Positions 40,769 through 45,364 of a DNA stretch of 45,364 nt are shown here, in pieces. This DNA is from Didymodactylos carnosus (lineage: Eukaryota; Rotifera; Eurotatoria; Philodinida; Philodinidae): positions 1 through 45,364 of the forward strand of contig CAJNOQ010000608.1 of the NCBI GenBank assembly GCA_905250885.1, in the 5' to 3' direction. Below the pieces are notes generated by a model. The model saw only the letters and a program-made list of their open reading frames with translations. It made no database searches and was not told the DNA's origin. Made by a program: the position numbers and the translations under genes. Numbering within the stretch: the stretch's first letter is position 1; every line of letters starts with the position of its first letter.

Positions 40769-42288
40769 ATGTCTACTACTGGAGTGTCTAACTATTTTTT
40801 TGAAAATTGGGCTAAGACTTATTCATGCATACCTAAACTTTATTTTGAACCACAGACAATCGTTGACTTACAGTCCATTGTATGTGAAGCCCATAAACGA
40901 AAAGAAAAGATACGTGTTGTAGGATGTGGTCATTCGCCATCAGCCATTTGTACAACAGATGGATACATGATATCAATGAAACATTTGAATAAAATTCGAG
41001 AAGTGAACAAAGACGAAATGTATGTTGAGGTAGAAAGTGGAGTGACCATTCAACAATTAAATGATGAATTACCAAAATGGGATCTCTGTCTACCAAATCA
41101 GGGATCAATATCAGAGTTAACATTAACCGGATTAGTATCAACAGCATCACATGGAACGGGTAATAAAAGAAAGAGGAAATCTTTTTCGATTATCGCAATA
41201 GCTTGTTTTCTACACTAGGTATTAATTATGGTACAATGTCATCTTATATCCGTTCGATTACTCTCATGTTACTCGACGGAACAATAAAAGAATATTCTCC
41301 GACAGATGGTGAGATATTTTCTAGTTTATGCTGTAGTCTAGGATGTATGGGCATTATTTTATCTATGAAATACCAAGTTGAATCACTCTACTATTTGAAA
41401 CAAGTTAAATATCAAATGAAGTTTGAAGATCTACTATCAACACTAGATACTCACGTACACGCGTCCGATCACTTTCGATTTTATTATTTTCCATATACGG
41501 ATAAAGGGTTCGCGCAACATATATCACGTATCAAGCAAGTTACTATTGATACATCTAAGAAAAGTAAGCTCGAATATTTATCCATTAGTAAAAAATTTCT
41601 AATTAATTTTTGTTGTCTTTCGAACTCACCAGGAAAAACAAACTTTATCATCCATTGGTTATTAGTTTTCTTCGCGTGGTTTCGCATAATGTTTATTGGC
41701 CATTATTTATTAGAGTTTTTATACTGGCTTGCCACCTATATTCCTCGTCTAATTCCCTATATCAATCAATTTTATCTGTGGCACGAATCCACTCATTCTT
41801 TAATCATTGAAGATCGTTGTGATAAAATATTTAATTTCGATTGTCTATTTAGGCAGTACGTCAACGAATGGGCTATACCTCTGAAAGAAACTGCTTATGT
41901 TTTGCATAAACTTCAGTCATGGTTAGATGAAAACCAGCACGTAATACGTGTTCATTTTCCCATTGAAATTCGATTTGTTAAACGAGATACACATGTGATG
42001 TTATCTCCCACGTCCGGTGAATTAGAGGGTAACTTTTGTTATATAAATATTATCATGTATCGCCCATATGAAAAAGATATTGAATATGAACCATGGTGGC
42101 ATGCATTTGAAGCAATCTGTCTTGAAGTCAATGGGCGACCTCACTGGGCGAAAGCACATTCACTTACGTCAAAGACACTGAGAAAACTGTACCCAAATGC
42201 ATGGGACAAATTTCACGAGATAAGAAGACAGTTTGATCCTCATGACCAATTAGTCAATGATTATTTACATAGAATGTTTGAAGAGTGA
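40769..42288 (+). CDS. GULO: L-gulonolactone oxidase (vitamin C synthesis)
   Basis: GULO oxidises L-gulono-1,4-lactone to L-ascorbate at the ER membrane, with covalently bound FAD. Exon 1 (40769-41159) ends ACG-G|gtaata and joins 41219 through an AG acceptor, giving HGTGINYGT. An N-terminal FAD domain contains FFENWAKTYSC and VVGCGHSPS with the FAD-linking His55. A C-terminal oxidase domain has QYVNEWAIPL, INIIMYRPYEKD and the conserved GRPHWAKAH. Read through without a second splice, it is 486 aa against about 440 in mammals. The excess is largely explained by a probable in-frame intron at 41564-41632 (69 nt, GTAAGC...CACCAG), whose removal gives 463 aa. A hydrophobic stretch, FIIHWLLVFFAWF...YLLEFLYWLATYIPRL, suits membrane association. 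D-arabinono-lactone oxidase is a close relative, but motif order and length favour GULO. AATAAA lies at 42439. Confidence 0.92.
41564..41632 (+). other. Probable in-frame 69-nt intron inside GULO
   Basis: GTAAGCTCG donor, a branch-like CTAAT, a T-rich tract and a CACCAG acceptor. It has no stop codon and a length divisible by three, so it is hidden in an ORF view. Its removal deletes a 23-residue insertion absent from the animal family and leaves SKKRKTNFII. Confidence 0.7.
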
Positions 42289-42438
42289 TTTTTTGCTTTT
42301 GCAGAAAGACGCTACAACATAACGAATGGTTTTTAATTAAAACCTTTGAAAATAGCTCTCATGCACTCATCATATTGAGAGAACATATTGTATTAGGATA
42401 TAACAATTACATTGTTTCAGATTGTTATTTCTCTTCCA

Positions 42439-42444
42439 AATAAA
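42439..42444 (+). terminator. Candidate polyadenylation signal AATAAA
   Basis: AATAAA lies 150 nt after the GULO stop codon and upstream of the retroelement insertion. Confidence 0.5.
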
Positions 42445-42689
42445 AAGAAACCAACCAAAAACGTTTCTTTTTGAACGAATTCTGATGATCTTACCGAATA
42501 ATGTGAAATTATTATCCAAAAATGATGATTTTGATAAAACACACCAAGAAAAAAACTCTCAGATATAACCTGTTTTAATGTGGAAAAATTGCAATAATAC
42601 GTAAAAGATAGAGCTATTCATTAGTGATATGGTCATCTGGATGCTTTGGATACTTCGACGGGTACAGTAAAACTGAGGAAAGAACGAGG

Positions 42690-42886
42690 TTCAAGTAAGA
42701 AGTACAAAACTCCAACGAAATGCATTTTTCAGTGAAGTTAACTACTACACTGATTTACCGAGCTTTCGACTTGTTTATTCTTCGGTCATTTTCAAGGCGA
42801 ATGACAAAAAGAAAAAACGTGTACAGTATAAGAAGAAACAGAACGAACTAAATAAAATAAAATAAAATCTTTGGACTTGCAAGTCT
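42690..42886 (-). repeat. 3' terminal repeat (pLTR) of the Penelope-like element
   Basis: 197-bp repeat in the sense orientation relative to the element. It is inverted relative to the copy at 43679-43875, with about six mismatches. It ends in the palindrome GACTTGCAAGTC. Confidence 0.8.
42750..42797 (-). ncRNA. Degenerate hammerhead-ribozyme-like motif in the pLTR
   Basis: Terminal repeats of Penelope-like elements often carry minimal hammerhead ribozymes (core CUGANGA, stem II, GAAA). On the minus strand here, CCTTGAAAATGACC is followed by a 13-nt loop and then GTCGAAAGCTC. The GAC/GTC stem and the GAAA box are present, but the first core box reads CTTGAAAA instead of CTGAAGA. It is probably an eroded, inactive copy. 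Confidence 0.3.
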
Positions 42887-42949
42887 ATGTTCGAAGAACT
42901 TTTCACTGTCACCATCGATGTCCCTCAATTAGGACATTATAAGTTCTTC

Positions 42950-43510
42950 TCAAAAAACATTCAGTTCGAACTTTGTGTCATTGATTGCCGTTCCTTTGTT
43001 TACGTTAGAAATCAATGCTTCTTTGGATACTCGTCTTCTCCATTCCGTTTCTTTTGCAATCACAATAACATTTTCGAAATTCATTGAGTGTCCGGTGTTC
43101 TTGACATGTTCAACGATCTTAGGTGTTAGTGCAAATCTTCTAACTTCATACTCATATTCACTCGTTCGAATGTGAAGTTGTCTGCACCTTTCGCCAATGT
43201 ACTTTTTTTCACAGTCATTACATAGAATACAATAGACAAGGTTCTTCTGCATTTCCAATACATTAGGCATCTCAGTATTTCCTTTTTGCACAGGCAAGAA
43301 AACGCTTTTCATAGTATGCAGTTTCTTATAAGCGATCTTCACATCTGCCAAAGGTATCATTTGCGAACACAGTTTCTGAATTTTCTGTCCTAAAAGGAAC
43401 GTTGTTTCACCGTAATAAGACAAGGTGAAATAGAGAGTTTTCACTTTCTTTGGTGGCTGTTGCTGAGAAGGGTGATTAAGCCGATTGACAATTACTTCTC
43501 CTTCTTTCAC
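42950..43510 (-). pseudogene. Penelope-like element GIY-YIG endonuclease domain
   Basis: 186 codons open from 43510, where the first codon is GTG inside a longer broken frame rather than a true start. The C-terminal half holds the GIY-YIG signature of these elements: LVYCILCNDCEKKYIGERCR (Cys-x2-Cys-x2-Cys between the two motifs, YIG intact), a downstream basic helix, VEHVKNTGHSMNFE and EWRRRVSKEALI. The first half is the basic linker after the reverse transcriptase. Normally this nuclease nicks the target DNA to prime reverse transcription. Without the RT it cannot act as an autonomous element. Confidence 0.85.
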
Positions 43511-43513
43511 GCC

Positions 43514-43678
43514 CTTTCTGATGATGTGAGCAGGGTAACCATTCGTTGTCAGATTTTCTCAGCAAGTAGAGGCCTGTATCTGTGGCTTTCTTGTAAAGAC
43601 CGGTCTCGTAGGCTTTATTTACATCATCACCAATAACCATAACATCGAGAAATGGCAGTCTACTTCGCTTCTCTCTTT
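43514..43678 (-). pseudogene. Reverse-transcriptase tail of the Penelope-like element, frameshifted
   Basis: The minus-strand sequence right after the 43679 repeat boundary encodes RLPFLDVMVI (LPFLDV at 43641-43658) and KKATDTGLYL. These correspond to the conserved end of the Penelope-type reverse transcriptase. The frame then breaks within about 40 bp, and the nuclease reading frame continues as YPAHIIRKGVK one base out of register. The catalytic palm motifs are absent, consistent with 5' truncation. Confidence 0.75.
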
Positions 43679-43922
43679 AGACTTGCAAGTCCAAAGATTT
43701 TATTTTATTTTATTTAGTTCGTTCTGTTTCTTCTTATACTGTACACGTTTTTTCTTTTTGTCATTCGCCTTGAAAATGACCAAAGAATAAACAAGTCGAA
43801 AGCTCAGTAAATCAGTGTAGCAGTTAACTTTACTAAAAAATGCATCTCGTTGGAGTTTTGTACTTCTTACTTGAATTTTTATTTCCCACTCCACAGTCTA
43901 CTCAATTTTAAAGAACGAGGTT

Positions 43923-45229
43923 TTTATATTTAGTAATAAAACGTGTAACACGCCGGAACTCAGTTTTTCAATATGCTGACCAGCGCGTAAATTACAGTCC
44001 TAGTACTTAACTTTTGAAGCGGTTTATGTCCATCAGAAAATAATGGAGAAGAAATGCAAAATTCAGTCTTGGTCATTTTATAGAATGTGTAATTTAGTTC
44101 AGACCGAAGCCAGACTTTGAGCTAACTGTAATAGCGAGCTGGATGTCCCATTTTGCATCTTTCACATCTAAAACTAGCCAACCTAGTTTCTGAGCGCTTT
44201 TTCTTTGGCACAGATATTCCGACCACTGAAGAGACACACTAAGTCAAAAGAGAGGTTTATGAAGAAAAAAATGATATGTGCGACTGCTCAGCTAAAAATT
44301 CCGACTATTCTAGAGTTTAAGATTTTACGCCGTCAGATTCAAAACTCCACGCGCTGGCATCGCAGCTTTCGCATGAATTTTTAAACATACTTTTGCATGT
44401 CACTGGACGATGCTCCAGATCTTGATGTACCTTTGTCAGATGAAGATGATTAGGAAGGATCGCTGAGTGAAGAATATTTGGTGTCGGAAAAAAGTGTCTT
44501 AATAAACCACTCGGCTGACTTCAAAATACGTCCACAGTGCATTTCCGAGGCACGTCAGGTGTATTTTCTCCTATTTTTAGTGTTAATCGCCTTAATATCT
44601 TCAACAAAATACCACTAAGTCGTTGCTTTTTTTGAAAAAATAGTTTAGATGCATTTGATAGGCATCACTAATACATCAAAAAGGCTATGTACTAGGTACC
44701 TTAATCACCCATAAATCACGCAGTCACATTTAAGACATCAAAATGCGTCGAGATTCTTTGCTAGACATCGAGTCATCCTCTTGCCTAGTCAAGATATTTC
44801 TAGCAAACGAGGTAGAGAGAAAAAGTACCCCATCAATATTGTTTCTTCTACCATTATAGTGACTATCATACTCTTGAACAGACGATAATGGCAGTTTTCA
44901 GTCAATAGAATCAACCAGATGTGTTTGCTACAAATCCACAAGGTAACGCTCATCTGTTTCGATCAGTCCCTGACTTAAGTAAGTTATATTGGCATAAACG
45001 CCGGTTTGATGTAAAAATTTCCTAATCTAACATAAATCTAAAACGTTTTCTGGAAACCATCGGTTCGTGGGGATCTAAGACTGCTGCTTATCAATTCTCC
45101 ATGATAGATTATCTATATTCTGTAAGTTTCATTACTCGCATGATGAAACAAACGACGGAAATTCCAAACAGTGTCTCTATTTACCCCAAAGTACTCTATA
45201 TACAAAAGAACATTCAATGTTCAGGGTCG
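43923..45229. other. Region downstream of the retroelement, possible eroded coding fragments
   Basis: Short plus-strand stretches look weakly coding: DDAPDLDVPLSDEDD near 44407-44450, NAHLFRSVPDLSK near 44945-44985 and SWGSKTAAYQFSMIDYLYS near 45070-45120, the last followed by GTAAGT. They are separated by stops. They could be exons of an unseen gene or transposon debris. I cannot assign them. Confidence 0.25.
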
Positions 45230-45364
45230 GAGAAGTATACACTGTTAGAAATCTGTGTTCTTCCGTTCTTTGGAGAACATGGTGAAGAACACGAATGTGT
45301 TCTTTGAAAACTGAAGAACAGAATATATGTTCTTCAGCCTATTTTCGCGTTTTTGTTCTTCAGT
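45230..45364. repeat. GAAGAACA/TGTTCTTC word cluster
   Basis: At least six copies of GAAGAACA or TGTTCTTC variants lie on both strands in 135 bp, ending at the window edge. This is the same architecture as the other short-word repeats of the window. Confidence 0.5.

Larger units (their letters stand above)
42679..43922 (-). mobile_element. 5'-truncated Penelope-like retroelement with GIY-YIG nuclease
   Basis: The body 42690-43909 is flanked by a 13-bp direct repeat, AAAGAACGAGGTT (42679-42691 and 43910-43922), which reads as a target-site duplication. Within it, 42690-42886 and 43679-43875 are 197-bp inverted repeats about 97% identical, with matching register at both ends. Between them, minus-strand coding sequence runs from a reverse-transcriptase tail into a GIY-YIG endonuclease. 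This order (RT then GIY-YIG, flanked by repeats that may be inverted) is characteristic of endonuclease-bearing Penelope-like elements. Most of the RT is missing. Confidence 0.88.

Overview
The window is eukaryotic, very AT-rich DNA. It holds five or six spliced protein-coding genes separated by repeat-rich spacers. Most introns are short (about 50-140 nt) and GT-AG, and the proteins are rich in Ser, Asn, Thr and His. A transition-zone cilium gene (B9D1), a class 2 DYRK kinase, an L-gulonolactone oxidase, a Penelope-like retroelement with a GIY-YIG nuclease and a tRNA-derived SINE-like repeat together point to a small-genome animal. A rotifer-like (possibly bdelloid) lophotrochozoan is my best guess from overall style. 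That is inference, not proof.

Layout. 1-1150: palindromic repeats, a 73-bp-arm hairpin and a decayed BED-finger-like fragment. 2619-2806: SINE-like element. 4092-7391 (+): an unrecognised six-exon gene for a mostly disordered protein of about 742 aa. 10274-13125 (+): a three-exon gene for an eight-pass membrane protein, possibly Tincar-like. 14234-19928 (-): a twelve- or thirteen-exon class 2 DYRK kinase, convergent with the membrane-protein gene. One DYRK intron carries an inverted-repeat element with a GGGATCAATTCTG word repeated about every 40 bp. 28307-28690 (-): a His-rich exon that could be a distant first exon of the kinase gene or a separate gene. 24-34 kb: a cluster of foldback elements, including a perfect 63-bp-arm hairpin, a perfect 96-bp terminal inverted repeat and a 1.1-kb imperfect palindrome. 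35146-37428 (+): a complete six-exon B9D1 gene with an RFX X-box-like site just upstream. 38-39 kb: an inverted copy of the AAGATCTTG-rich repeat. 40769-42288 (+): L-gulonolactone oxidase. 42679-43922: a 5'-truncated Penelope-like element with inverted flanking repeats and a 13-bp target-site duplication.

The genes do not form an operon or a shared pathway. Each is an independent animal gene. B9D1 acts at the ciliary transition zone, the DYRK is a cytoplasmic/nuclear dual-specificity kinase, and GULO makes the last step of vitamin C synthesis at the ER membrane.

The most unusual feature is the spacer DNA. At least seven unrelated repeats each consist of one short, often self-complementary word iterated on both strands (AAGATCTTG, ACCGGTA, ACGCGTT, GGGATCAATTCTG, GAGTACTCG, GATGAATATCTAGA, GAAGAACA). 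I see no wholly new enzymatic system. All exon structures were derived by eye from reading frame, splice signals and protein-family similarity.
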